Source: Neoarius graeffei
Taxonomy: Eukaryota; Chordata; Actinopteri; Siluriformes; Ariidae
NCBI RefSeq assembly: GCF_027579695.1
Contig: NC_083582.1
Location: 29,722,464 to 29,786,463, forward strand
Direction of reading: 5' to 3'
DNA: 64,000 bases
The translations under genes and the position numbers were made by a program. Under the pieces are notes generated by a model that did not search any database, was not told the origin of the DNA, and was given only the letters and a program-made list of their open reading frames with translations. Below, one piece after another: positions 44,048 to 55,152 of the stretch (positions are counted from its first letter, which is position 1; the number at the start of each line of letters is the position of its first letter).

Positions 44048-44899
44048 GTGGGCCCGACCTCCTGTGGGTTCACCACCCACAGAGGTAGCAGTAGGGGGCT
44101 GGTGCAGTGTGGATTGGGTGGCAGTCGAAGGCAGGGGCCTCGACGACCTGATCCCCAGACACAGCGGCTAGCTGTTGGGACATGGAATGTCACTTTGCTG
44201 GGGGGGAAAGAGCCTGAGCTTGTGCGGGAGGTTGAGAGGTACCGGCTAGAGATAGTCGGGCTCACCTCCATGCACAGCTTGGGCTCTGGAACCCAGCTCC
44301 TCGAGAGGGGCTGGACTCTCCATTTCTCTGGAGTCGCCCATGGTGAGCGGCGGCGGGCTGGTGTGGGCTTGCTTATAGCTCCCCAGCTCAGCTGCCATGT
44401 GTTGGAGTTTACCCCAGTGAACGAGAGGGTTGCCTCTCTGTGCCTTCGGATTGGGGAGAGGGCTCTTGCTGTTGTTTGTGCCTACGGGCCGAATAGCAGT
44501 GTAGAGTATCCGGCCTTCTTGGAGTCCCTGGGAGAGGTACTGAGGGGTGCTCAGACTGGGGACTCCATTGTGCTACTGGGGGACTTCAATGCTCACGTGG
44601 GCAACGATAGTGACACCTGGAGGGGCGTGGTTGGGAGGAACGGCCTCCCCGATCTGAACCCGAGTGGTGTTTTGTTATTGGACCTCTGTGCTAGTCACGG
44701 TTTGTCCATAACAAACACCATGTTCGAGCATAGGGGTGTCCATAAGTGCGCGTGGCACCAGGACACCTTAGGTCGGAGGTCGATGATAGACTTTGTTGTC
44801 GTTTCATCTGATCTCCGGCCCTATGTCTTGGACACTCAGGTGAAGAGAGGGGCTGAGCTGTCAACTGATCAACACCTGGTGGTGAGTTGGATCCGCTAG
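44048..44899 (+). pseudogene. Rex3 endonuclease domain
   Basis: The open frame contains the apurinic/apyrimidinic-type endonuclease motifs [27 protein letters not shown] and [15 protein letters not shown], followed by [12 protein letters not shown]. The usual S/T-D-H catalytic step reads T-D-Q-H here, so a catalytic His may have been replaced. The frame ends at a TAG (44897-44899) that the RT part should read through. It would nick the target for target-primed reverse transcription. Start assignment is approximate, since the Rex3-like sequence begins around 44160. Confidence 0.85.
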
Positions 44900-44978
44900 T
44901 GGAGGAGGAAGCTGGACAGACCTGGCAGGCCCAAACGTATGGTGAGGGTCTGCTGGGAACGTCTGGCCAAGCACTCTG

Positions 44979-46823
44979 TTGGGGAGGTCTTTAACTCCCA
45001 CCTCTGGGAGAGCTTTTCCCAGCTTCCGGGGGAGATGGGGGATTGAGTCTGAGTGGACCATGTTCTCTGCCTCCATTGTGGACGCGGCTGTTCGGAGCTG
45101 TGGCCGCAAGGTCTCCGGTGCCTGTCGTGGCGGCAATCCCCGAACCCAGTGGTGGACACCGGAAGTAAGGGATGCCGTCAAGCTGAAGAAGGAGTCCTAT
45201 TGGGCCATGTTGACCTCCAGGACTCCTGAGGCAGCTGACGGGTATCGGCAGGCCAGGCGTGCTGCAGCTCGGGCAGTTGCGGAGGCAAAAACTCGGAACT
45301 GGGAGGAGTTCGGGGAGGCCATGGAGAAGGACTATCGGTCGGCCTCAAAGAAATTCTGGCAAACCGTCCGGCGCCTCAGGAGGGGGAAGCAGTACTCTGC
45401 CAACACTGTTTACAGTGCGGGTGGGGAGCTGTTGACCTCGACTGGGGACATTGTCGGGCAGTGGAAGGAATACTTTGAGGATCTCCTCTATCCCACCATC
45501 ATGTCTTCCATTGAGGAGAGTGAGGCTGATGACTCAGAGGTGGACTTGTCCATTACCCAAGCCGAAGTCACTGAGGTGGTTTGCAAGCTCCTCAGTGGCA
45601 AGGCACCGGGGGTGGATGAGATCCGCCCTGAGTATCTCAAGTCTCTGGATGTTGTGGGGCTGTCTTGGTTGACACGCCTCTGCAACATCGCGTGGCGGTC
45701 GGGGACAGTGCCTCTGGAGTGGCAGACTGGGGTGGTGGTCCCTGTTTTTAAGAAAGGGGACCGGAGAGTGTGCTCCAATTATAGGGGAATCACACTTCTC
45801 AGCCTCCCAGGGAAGGTTTACTCCAGGGTACTGGAGAGGAGAATTCGACCGATAGTCGAACCTTGGATCCAGGAGGAACAGTGTGGTTTTCGTCCTGGTC
45901 ACGGAACACTGGACCAGCTCTATACCCTTCATAGGGTGCTTGAGGGTTCATGGGAGTTTGCCCAACCAGTCCACATGTGCTTTGTGGATCTGGAGAAGGC
46001 ATTCGACCATGTCCCCTGTGGTATTCTGTGAGGGGTGCTTCGGGAGTATGGGGTTCGGGGCCCTTTGCTAAGGGCTGTCCGGTCCCTGTACGAACGGAGC
46101 AAGAGTCTGGTTCGCATTGCCAGCAGTAAGTCAGACCTGTTCCCAGTGCATGTTGGACTCCGGTAGGGCTGCCCTTTGTCACTGGTTCTGTTCATAAATT
46201 TTATGGACAGAATTTCTAGGCACAGCCAGGGGCCGGAAGGAATCCTGTTTGGGAACCACAGGATTTCATCTCTGCTTTTTGCGGATGATGTTGTCCTGTT
46301 GGCTTCTTCAAACCAGGACCTCCAGCATGCACTGGGGCAGTTTGCAGTCGAGTGTGAAGCGGCTGGGATGAGAATCAGCACCTCCAAGTCCGAGGCCATG
46401 GTTCTCGACCGGAAAAGGGTGGCTTGCCCTCTTCAGGTTGGTGGAGAAGTCCTGCCTCAAGTGGAGGAGTTTAAGTATCTCGGGATCTTGTTCACGAGTG
46501 AGGGAAGGATGGAGCGTGAGATCGACAGGCGGATTGGTGCAGCCTCCGCAGTGATGCGGTCGCTTTACCGGTCCATCGTGGTGAAGAAGGAGCTGAGCCA
46601 AAAGGCGAAGCTCTCAATTTACCGTTCGATCTACGTTCCGACTCTCACCTATGGTCATGAGCTTTGGGTAATGACCGAAAGAACAAGATCGCGGATACAA
46701 GCGGCCGTAATGAGTTTCCTTCGCAGGGTGGCTGGGCGCTCCCTTAGAGATAGGGTGAGAAGCACAGTCACTCGGGAGGAGCTCGGAGTAGAGCCGCTGC
46801 TCCTCCACATCGAGAGGAATTAG
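44979..46823 (+). pseudogene. Rex3 reverse transcriptase
   Basis: RT motifs appear in order: LSGKAPGVDEIRPEYLK, GVVVPVFKKGDRRVCSNYRG, QCGFRPGHGTLDQL, FVDLEKAFDHVP, then after two stops GCPLSLVLFINFMD and the catalytic FADD at 46278-46289, with KYLGILFTSEGR and a C-terminal thumb. In-frame stops lie at 46029-46031 (TGA) and 46163-46165 (TAG), and a frame change lies near 45040 against the endonuclease. All are typical of an old, unselected LINE copy. Confidence 0.88.
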
Positions 46824-49800
46824 CTGAGGTGGCTCAGGCATCTCTTTTGGATGCCTCCTGGACGCCTCCCTGGGGAGGTGTTCCAGGCATGTCCCCCCGG
46901 GAGGAGGCCCCGGGGAAGACCCAGGACATGCTGGAGGGACTATGTCTCTCGGCTGGCCTGGGAATGCCTCGGTGTTCTTCCCGAGGAGCTGGCCGAGGTG
47001 TCTGGGGAAAGGGAAGTTTGGGCTTCCATGCTTAGACTGCTGCCTCCGCGACCCGGTCCCGGATAAAGCAGAAGAAGACGAGACGAGACGAGGCGTCCAC
47101 ATGGGCAACGGATCAATAAAATATCAGGTACATATGGCAACGCAACGCTTGCTGAAAACGATGCAATATACATGCCACACCTCTACGTGCGCTGTAAGAC
47201 AGTCCCATCAGAGACACCAGAACAATAGAAGAAGTAGACGCATGTGCATAAACCCCTTCTTCTGTAGCATCAGCCACATAAAGTTTTGATTATTAATCAG
47301 TAGCGTAAAACGAAAGACACGGAAAGAGGAATGAATGGGGGTAGATGGAAGCCAGTACGCCAACATTCTGATATCCTCCAGAATTCTTTAATGGTCCGGA
47401 ATAAATTGAATGCTACACATTGATGGATTACTTTGTTCTTCTACGCCCTTTTTGAGGAATGTATTGTCGGACTTAAACCAACATCTGAAGAGGTGAGATC
47501 GCTCCTTTTTTTCCCCTATTTTTGCTGGTGGGATTGTTTTTGTTTTTGGAAAGCGCATGGGCGGTGCGCGGTTTGGTTATACTCAGTACTTCCGCAGTGT
47601 TTGGACTAAAGACTCTGCCCTAAGGGCTATTCTCTATATCTCTCTCTCACTTTGCATCATTACACAATAAATATTCACAGTGAAAATATTTTGTAAGCAC
47701 GTTTCATGAACCAAGTTATAGGATTTGTTGACAACTCGCATCGAGTTCGTTACACTTCTACCCGGCGTGAAGCATTGACAGTCATGTGGTTGTGACGTCA
47801 TCGTAAACAAATCCGTTCTACTCATCCAGACGACTTCGCAACGGCGCCGTTGCCAGATTTTTCCACTCTGGAACCCGTTCTCAAAAGATTTCGTTTTGGG
47901 GCACCCAAAACGCCGGTGCCATGTGGACGCCAGGCCGAAACGATAAACAATTTTATCAGATTCACCTGAATCCGTTGCCGTGTGGACAGGGCCTTAGTGT
48001 ATATTATGATACACTTTGCAATAGTGTATATTATGATACACTTTGCAATAAAAAGGGTGCTGTATGTGCCCTTTTTTTATTTCCGCCCCTGCCCTTCAAA
48101 AAGTCTGTGCACGCCACTGCTTTTGTAACATGCGCAGAATGTTGCTTGGCATTGTCTTGCTGGAATAAGCAAGGATGTCCCTGAAACAGATGTCAATTGC
48201 ATGGCAGCATATGTTGCTTCAAAATCTGTATGTACCTTTCAGCATTAATAGTGCCTTCACAGATGTGCAAGTTACCCATGCCATGGGCACTAACACACTG
48301 TCATCCCATCATAGATGCTGGCTTTTGAACTTTGTGCTGGTGACAATCTGGAGAACACAACATGGAGAACACAATGTGTTCGATTTCAATTAGAATCAGG
48401 CAATTTCATGTTCGATTTTGAATCAGGTGATTTCTAAAAACAATCTGAAATGTGGACTCATAACACCACAGCACACTTTTCCACTTTGTGTCAGTCCATG
48501 TAAGATGAGCTCAGGTCCAGAAAATTCAGCAGTGTTTCTGTATGTTGTTTATACGGTATGTGGCTTGTTAGATGCAGTGATGAACTGTGTTTATCGACAG
48601 TGCAAAAGTATTTATTGGCAGTTTTCCAAAGTGTTCCCAAGCCCATGTAGTAATATCCTTTATACAATCATGTAGGTTTTTAATGCAGTGCCACCTGAGG
48701 GAATGTAGGTCATGGCCGTTCAATGTTCGGCCTTAATTCTTACATGCAGAGCTTTCTCCAGATTCTCTGAATCATTTGATGATATTATGATTGTCAATGG
48801 TGAAATACCTAAATTCCTTGCAATTGTACATTGTGAAGCATTCTTCTGAAACTGTTGGACTATTTGTGCAATGCCCATACAGTTTTCCACAAAGTGATGA
48901 ACCTCACCCCATCCTTGCTTGTGAACGACTGAGACTTTCCAATGACCATTTAACCTGTTTACCTATAGAGTGTTCCAAACAGGCATTTTTCAAAAAGGAA
49001 ATAATTGCATTTTGTTTTTAGTTATTACATTTTACACAGCGACCTAAATTTTGGAATCGTGTTTCTAGTTTGAAGAGGAGACTGAAGGGAGAAACCCCAC
49101 CAAACCAATCAACAGCTGAAAGAAGCTGTGGTACAAGCCTGGAAAACCATCATGTAAGAAGAATACAACAGTTTGGTGAAGTCCATGGGTCACTGGCTTG
49201 ATGCAGTTATTGCAAGCAGTGTTGGCTACTTTAAGGCTATCTGTTCCAATACTTTTGCTCACCTAAAAGTTGGTTTGTCTGCCACCAAATGTGCCATGTT
49301 CTAAGTTGTTTAACACATGTATATGGAAATATCATGAAATGAAAACTGAAATTCTGATCATATTCATTTGTCTCATATTAATCCTTTGATCTCAACTTCG
49401 AATGTCTAGCAAAAGCAAAAGAATTGGTCTTCATGTTCCAGTACTTTCACAGGGGCTGTGTATTGGAATTGTTTTTCCACCTGTTTTTGTCTTGTTTGCA
49501 TTGATGTATTCCTACATAGTTATTTCTACAAGTGGTGGTATGAACTATAATAAAATATAATTAGATAGGATGGCTTAACAACTTAATATTAAAGTGTTGT
49601 GCATATTACTGAAGAGCTAAGTCCAGGTTAATTTTGTAGCAAGTACAGTTTTACAGATACAGTTTGTAAACATTATAGTAACTTACAGTAATTAACTGTT
49701 GATCATCATATTTATTCAGTCATGATATGAGACAGATGTATCGTATTATATGATAGATATTGTGGTTTTTATTATTTTTTGTTTGTTTGTTTTTTTCCAG

Positions 49801-49870
49801 GCAGATAATGCATTGAGTAACTTTACGCTGATAACAGAGCAAAGTCAGTTGATTAGACACAGGCTTCGAG
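49801..49870 (+). CDS. frmpd2: frmpd2-like exon 5: post-KIND linker
   Basis: A 70-base exon follows a very strong acceptor (T-rich tract, TTTTTTCCAG) and precedes donor GTAGGA. It joins in phase 0 to exon 4 and ends one base into a codon. It encodes SNFTLITEQSQLIRHRLR. The SQLIRHRLR end resembles the SYLLRKRLR string that follows the KIND domain in mammalian FRMPD2, which is the main reason for preferring FRMPD2 over PTPN13. It sits only about 78 bp from the next transposon block, between two TE-filled introns, yet reading frame and splice sites are intact. Confidence 0.7.
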
Positions 49871-51169
49871 GTAGGACTCTTATCTTCATAGCCATCTGGT
49901 CTTTTGGCTTGTCTTAAATGAAAATAAAGCAGAACTGAAAATATATACAGGACCAGTCAAAAGTTTGGACACACCTACTCATCATAGTTTTTTTTTTTTT
50001 GTATTTTGACTATTTTCTATATTGTAGAACAATAGTGAAGACATCAAAACTATAGACTAACATACAGTATGGAATTATGCAGTAAACAAAAACGTGTTAA
50101 AAAACAAAATACTAGTGCATCTCAAATAATTTGACTAGCATGAAAAAGTTCAATATTTTCCATCAGTTATTTGAGAAAGTAAAAATTGAATTTTTCTAGA
50201 CTCATTGCACATAAACTAAAATATTTCAAGCATTGTTCTATTGTAATTTTGATAATTATGGCCTACAGCGCAAAAAAATCTCAAAATATGACAATATTTC
50301 ATTTCAAGTTTGAGTAAAACAGTATAAATACTATGGATTTCTTGGTCTAGTTCAGTACATGCAACCATAATCATGGGGAAGACTGCTGACTTGACAGTTG
50401 TCCAGAAGATGATCATCGACGCCCTCCATAAGGAGGGTAAGCCATAGAAGGTCATTGCTGAAAAGGCTGGCTGGAAAAGGTGCAAAAGCAGCAGGGATGA
50501 CCGCAGCCTTGAGAGGATTGTCAAGAAAAGTCGATTCAAGAACTTGGGAGAGCTTCACAAGGAGTGGACTGAGGCTGGTATCAGTGCATACCACCACACA
50601 CAGCCACCACACACAGATGTCTTCAGGAAAGGGGCTACAATTGTTGCATTCCTAATATCAAGCCACTCCTGAACCAGAGACAATGTCAGAAGCGTCTTAC
50701 CTGAGCTAAGGAGAGAAGAAACTGGACTGTTGCTCAGTGGTCCAAAGTCCTCTTTTCAGATGAAAGTAAATTTGCATTTCATACTCATTACTTCCTGAGT
50801 AATTTAGGAACTTTTTAGTTCCTGAGTTGTTTGCGCATTCTGTGCTACGCACTTCCTGGTTCCTGAGTTCTTTGCGCCAAGTCCTTTTTTCCTGCGAGTG
50901 CTGGCGTTAATTACTAATCTTTTTTAACTTTTTTCTACAAATAATTTTCCAGTGTCCTCTTCATTTTTATTGTACTGTCGCTTTCCTTTTTGTACTTTTC
51001 ACTTTTGCTTTCCTTTTTCCGTTTTTTTTCCTCTTTTTTTGGAAGAACACAGAGACCGGAAGTTTTCTTTTTCTTTCCTCCTGTGTAAAGACCACAAGCG
51101 GAGGCCATTTACATCAGATCTGCTTTAATATCAACAGATCTTCGATTAAGGTACGTGAATCTTTTCATC

Positions 51170-52070
51170 ATGGCACACCTTCGGTCTGTTCAGTGTGCTG
51201 AGTGCAGGATGTTTAGTCATTCTTCCTCCGTCGCTAGCGATAGCTTTATTTGTGATAAGTGCAGATTAGTTAGCTCTCTGACGGAGATGATTACAGTGCT
51301 AGAAGCGCGTGTCCAGGCTTTAGAGAAGGTTAGTGAGTGTGAGAACAGTGTAGTTTCTGTAGGGGAAAGTCTGGATGCCCTAGGTGGAGTTAGTAATCCC
51401 CAGCTCCGGCATTAGAGCCCTTACAGTGGGGCGAATGGGTGACGACTCGGCGGCATAAGCGTAGAGCCAAAGCTACCGCTGAGGCTCGCCCACAGGAGCA
51501 CCACTCCTCTCCGCGTCACATGTCAAACAGGTTTGCTCTCCTTAGTGATGCACCCACTGAGAAACCTGAAAGAGCTCTGGTTATAGGGGACTCTATCATA
51601 CGGCACGTGAAATTAGCTCAGTCTTTAGGGGCACCAGCAGCTTTAGTCAGGTGTATACCAGGAGCCAGGGCGCTGGACATAGCAGGTAATCTTAGGTTCC
51701 TAGGCAAGCACAGGTTCTCAAAGATAGTTATCCATGCAGGAGCTAATGATATACGCCTTCGTCAGTCTGAGGTTACTAAGACTTTAACTTTGTAGAGGTG
51801 TTTAAATTAGCAAAGGCGATGTCCGATGCTGTAGTATGCTCTGGCCCCATCCCAATGCGGCATGGCGATGTAGCTTACAGCAGGTTATGGTCGCTGAACT
51901 GCTGGCTGTCCAGGTGGTGCTCTGAAAACAGTGTGGGCTTTATAGATAATTGAGCTAATTTTGAGGGCACTGCTGGCCTGTTAGGGTGGGACGGTATCTA
52001 TCCCACTCAGGAAGGTGCTGCTCTCATTTCCTGCAGCATAGGTCATAGTCTCAGAACAGGCCAAGTTAAT
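51170..52070 (+). pseudogene. L2 ORF1: zinc motif plus SGNH esterase
   Basis: ATG at 51170 gives MAHLRSVQCAECRMFSHSSS, with paired Cys (C-x2-C ... CDKC) and a coiled-coil-like ITVLEARVQALEKV. After a TAG (51413-51415) and a frame change comes the esterase: block I ALVIGDSIIRHVKL, then VIHAGANDIRLRQSE, and finally LLGWDGIYPTQEGAALIS. In CR1/L2 esterases the last block is normally D-x-x-H-P. Here the catalytic His position reads Tyr (DGIYP). The ORF1 esterase is thought to act in membrane or RNP association. This copy has at least three breaks. Confidence 0.82.
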
Positions 52071-52171
52071 TCCTGACAATCCAGAGCCAAGGCCAGGGAG
52101 CAGACGAACAGGCTAAACCGACTGTCTGCTAGTGCACAGAGTCGTCACTCAGGGTCCACTACATTGAGACT

Positions 52172-55152
52172 GTGTCTGTTCCCCGGGCTAAACAAAAAGG
52201 TAGAAATTTTCAGAGAGTTTGCTCCAGTAACCTAATCAATATAAAATTAGATCATACTGACTGTACAGCTGCTGCTAGCACCTTTGATCTAAAGGTGGGG
52301 TTATTAAATATTAGATCTCTTACATCTAAAGTGCTAATGGTTAATGAACTCCATTACTGATCAGGAATTTAATGTACTTTGTTTAACTAAAACATGGATT
52401 AAGCCAAATGAATGTATAGCATTAAATGAATCGAGTCCTCCTGGATACAGTTATATACACCAGCCTCGTCAAACTGGCAGAGGAGGAGGCGTTGTGGTTA
52501 TTTATAATGATTATCTAGGTGTAACACAAAAACCTGGTTATAAATTTTAATACATTTGAAGTTCTTCATACTCATATAATGTATGTAGCCTCGAAAAATA
52601 AGTCTACCCAGTTAATTCCATTGCTTATTATTTACAGGCCCCCGGGGCCATATTCTAAGTTTATTTCTGAATTTGCAGATTTTATCTCAGATCTGGTTAT
52701 TTCCTTAGACAAAGCTTTAGTTGTTGGAGATTTTAATATTCACTTCGATAACCCAGAAGACCCTTTAAAAACAGCGTTTGTGTCCATTTTAGATTCAGTA
52801 GGGATTAATCAGAATGTCATAGGACCGACCCATAATGGTGGTCACACCCTTGATCTAATACTAACATTCAGGTTAAACGTAGACAATATAGTCATACTTC
52901 CACAGTCTGAAGTTATCTCAGATCATTATCTCATCTCATTCAAACTATGTCTGAGTAATAATATATGCACCTCACCACGCTACTGTATTAAACGTATATT
53001 CATGTCAACTACTGCACAGAGCTTTATAAATGATCTCTCAGAGTTATCAACTTTGATTGGGTCACTGTCAGCCCCTGCAGAACTAGATCAGGCAACTGAA
53101 TGCTTAGAGTCAACATTCCGCCATACCTTAGATAATGTAGCTCCTCTAAAAAAGAAAATGGTCGGAGACAAAAAATTAGCACCCTGGTATAATGATGACA
53201 CTCGCACATTAAAACAGACCACTCGAAAATTGGAACGTAAATGGCGTCAAACAAAATTGGTAGTGTTCAAATTAGCGTGGAAGGAGAGCTTCCTGAAGTA
53301 TAGAAAAGCTCTTAGTGCTGCGAGATCAACATATCTCTCCTCCCTAATAGAGGATAACAAAAATAACCCTAGATTCCTATTTAATACTGTAGCAAAATTA
53401 ACCAGGAATAAGTCCACTATAGACACATGCACACCTGCAGTATATAATAGTAACAATTTCATGAATTTTTTTAATGACAAAATTGAGAATATCCGACAAA
53501 AAATTCAAACTACTAATTTAAGGTCAGACAATGAAAGTGACCTTGTAGTTAACCATATAACTCTATCAGATCATCAATTAGAATGTTTTCCTCCCCTTAA
53601 AGAAACTGAATTACTTTCATTAATCTCAGCATCAAAAGTCTCAACTTGCGTACTAGATCCCTTACCTACACGTCTATTCAAACAGATAATACCTGAAGTA
53701 ATTGAACCGCTTCTAAAAATAATAAATTCTTCTCTCACGATTGGCTATGTACCCTAATCTTTTAAACTAGCAGTTATCAAACCCCTGATTAAAAAACCTG
53801 ACCTTGATCCCTGTCAGCTGTCCAATTATAGGCCAATATCAAACCTCCCCTTTATCTCCAAGATCCTTGAAAAAGCTGTGGCACAGCAGTTATGCTCATA
53901 TTTACATAGGAATAACATCCATTAAATGTACCAGTCAGGATTTAGACCTAATCACAGCACAGAAACAGCTTTGGTTAAAGTAGGAAATGACCTACTGTTG
54001 GCGTCTGATCAGGGCTGTGTCTCGCTGCTTGTGTTGCTTGACCTTAGTGCATCATTTGATACCATTGATCATTCCATTCTTCTGGACAGACTAGAAAATG
54101 TTGTGGGAGTTAAGGGAACGGCCCTCTCCTGGCTCAGCTCTTATTTAACTGATCGTTATCAGTATGTTGATATAAATGGTGATATTTCTAGATGTACTGA
54201 GGTAAAGTTTGGTGTTCCACAAGGTTCTGTCTTGGGTCCACTGCTTTTTTCTCTATATATGTTACCTCTGGGTGATATTATTCGTAAACATTGTATTAGT
54301 TTCCACTGTTATGCTGATGACACACAGTTGTATGTTTCTGCAAAACCTGATGAGAGACACCAGCTTTATAGAATTGAGGAATGTGTTAAGGACATTAGAC
54401 AATGGATGCTTATTAATTTCCTTCTGTTTAACTCTGACAAGACTGAAGTACTTGTACTAGGACCACATACAGCTAGAAGTAAGTTTTCTGATTACACAGT
54501 GACTCTGGATGGCCTTTCTGTTTCTTCACGTGCAGCAGTAAAAGACCTCGGGGTGATTATTGACCCCAGTCTTTCATTCAAAACTCACATTGATAACATT
54601 ACCCGGATAGCTTTCTTTCATCTCAGAAATATTGCTAAGATAAGAAATTTAATGTCACTACATGACGCGGAAAAACTAGTTCATGCTTTCGTTACCTCCA
54701 GGTTGGATTATTGTAATGCCTTACTGTCTGGATGTTCCAATAAGTGCATAAACAAGTTCCAGTTAGTTCAAAATGCAGCAGCAAGAGTCCTTACTAGAAC
54801 TAGAAAATATGACCACATCACGCCTGTCTTATCCACACTGCATTGGCTCCCAATCAAATTTCGTATTGATTATAAAATACTAATATTGACCTTTAAAGCA
54901 CTAAATGGTCTCGCACCACAGTACCTGAGTGAACTTCTGGTCCCCTATGACCCACCACGCCTACTTAGATCAAAAGGTGCAGGCTATCTGCTGGTACCTC
55001 ATATAGTGAAGGCTACATCAGGGGGCAGAGCCTTTTCTTACAAAGCTTCACAGTTATGGAACAGCCTTCCAAGTAATGTTCGGGAATCAGACACAGTCTC
55101 AGTGTTTAAGTCTAGGCTGAAAACATGTCTGTTTAGTCAAGCCTTTTGTTAA
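52172..55152 (+). pseudogene. L2 ORF2: endonuclease and reverse transcriptase
   Basis: The endonuclease starts with VGLLNIRSLTSKV (52300 region), is broken at 52358 and 52548, then continues as VVGDFNIHFDNPEDP, THNGGHTLDLILT and VISDHYLISF. From 52579 to 55152 one frame holds except for TAA codons at 53755-53757 and 53923-53925. RT motifs are [46 protein letters not shown] and catalytic YADD at 54310-54321. The C-terminus reads [12 protein letters not shown], typical of L2/CR1. Relatively few lesions suggest a moderate age. Confidence 0.9.

Larger units (their letters stand above)
43735..47092 (+). mobile_element. Rex3 LINE (RTE clade), nearly full length, dead
   Basis: Starts CCCCTCCTAGAACTGCC and ends with a (GACGA)n-like tail. 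It is flanked by a 12-bp duplication GC(A/G)TCCACATGG (43723-43734, 47093-47104, one mismatch). It encodes an apurinic-type endonuclease and RT. Segments at 45720-45739 and 46163-46183 correspond to the conserved sites widely used to PCR-amplify Rex3 in fishes, as I remember those primers. Several stops inactivate it. Confidence 0.9.
43648..47993. mobile_element. Harbinger-like MITE, copy 1, split by Rex3
   Basis: Ends GGCTACATCCACACGACAACGG and CCGTTGCCGTGTGGACAGGGCC are flanked by TTA (43645-43647, 47994-47996), the target preference of PIF/Harbinger elements. It is homologous to 62244-63006 but has a different interior (about 47280-47740). Rex3 interrupts it at 43735-47092. Confidence 0.75.
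43323..48119. mobile_element. Non-autonomous hAT element hosting further insertions
   Basis: The ends CAGTGGTGTGCACGG and CTGTGCACGCCACTG are inverse, and the 8-bp duplication CTTTTGTA (43315-43322, 48120-48127) is exact. Both features are diagnostic for hAT. The native interior is short: a G/C-rich stretch, a minisatellite and a 27-bp direct repeat (47995-48021, 48022-48048). No transposase is present. Confidence 0.9.
42801..49066 (-). mobile_element. Tc1/mariner element B, minus strand, split by hAT
   Basis: The left end (AAAAAAAGTTGGGATGCTGTG, then TATTCCAAAAAAGTTGAGAC) and the right end (about 48120-49066, ending TTACACAGCGACCTAAATTTTG) belong to one Tc1 family whose transposase lies on the minus strand. 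The coding remnant at 48130-48950 is full of substitutions. It sits inside Tc1-A and is opened at 43322 by an hAT element. Confidence 0.8.
28207..49458 (+). mobile_element. Founder Tc1/mariner element (Tc1-A), split three ways
   Basis: Three separated pieces read as one Tc1-like element: 28207-28258 (terminal inverted repeat, TTTGTTTTTGCTATACACTG), 41474 to about 42490 (rest of the left TIR, 5' UTR, transposase start) and 49067-49458 (transposase C-terminus and right TIR). The left TIR part at 41474-41576 is the inverse of 49289-49396 over about 100 bp. The gaps are filled by an ERV and by a Tc1/hAT/Harbinger/Rex3 stack. About 190 bp of transposase is missing at the second breakpoint. Confidence 0.85.
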
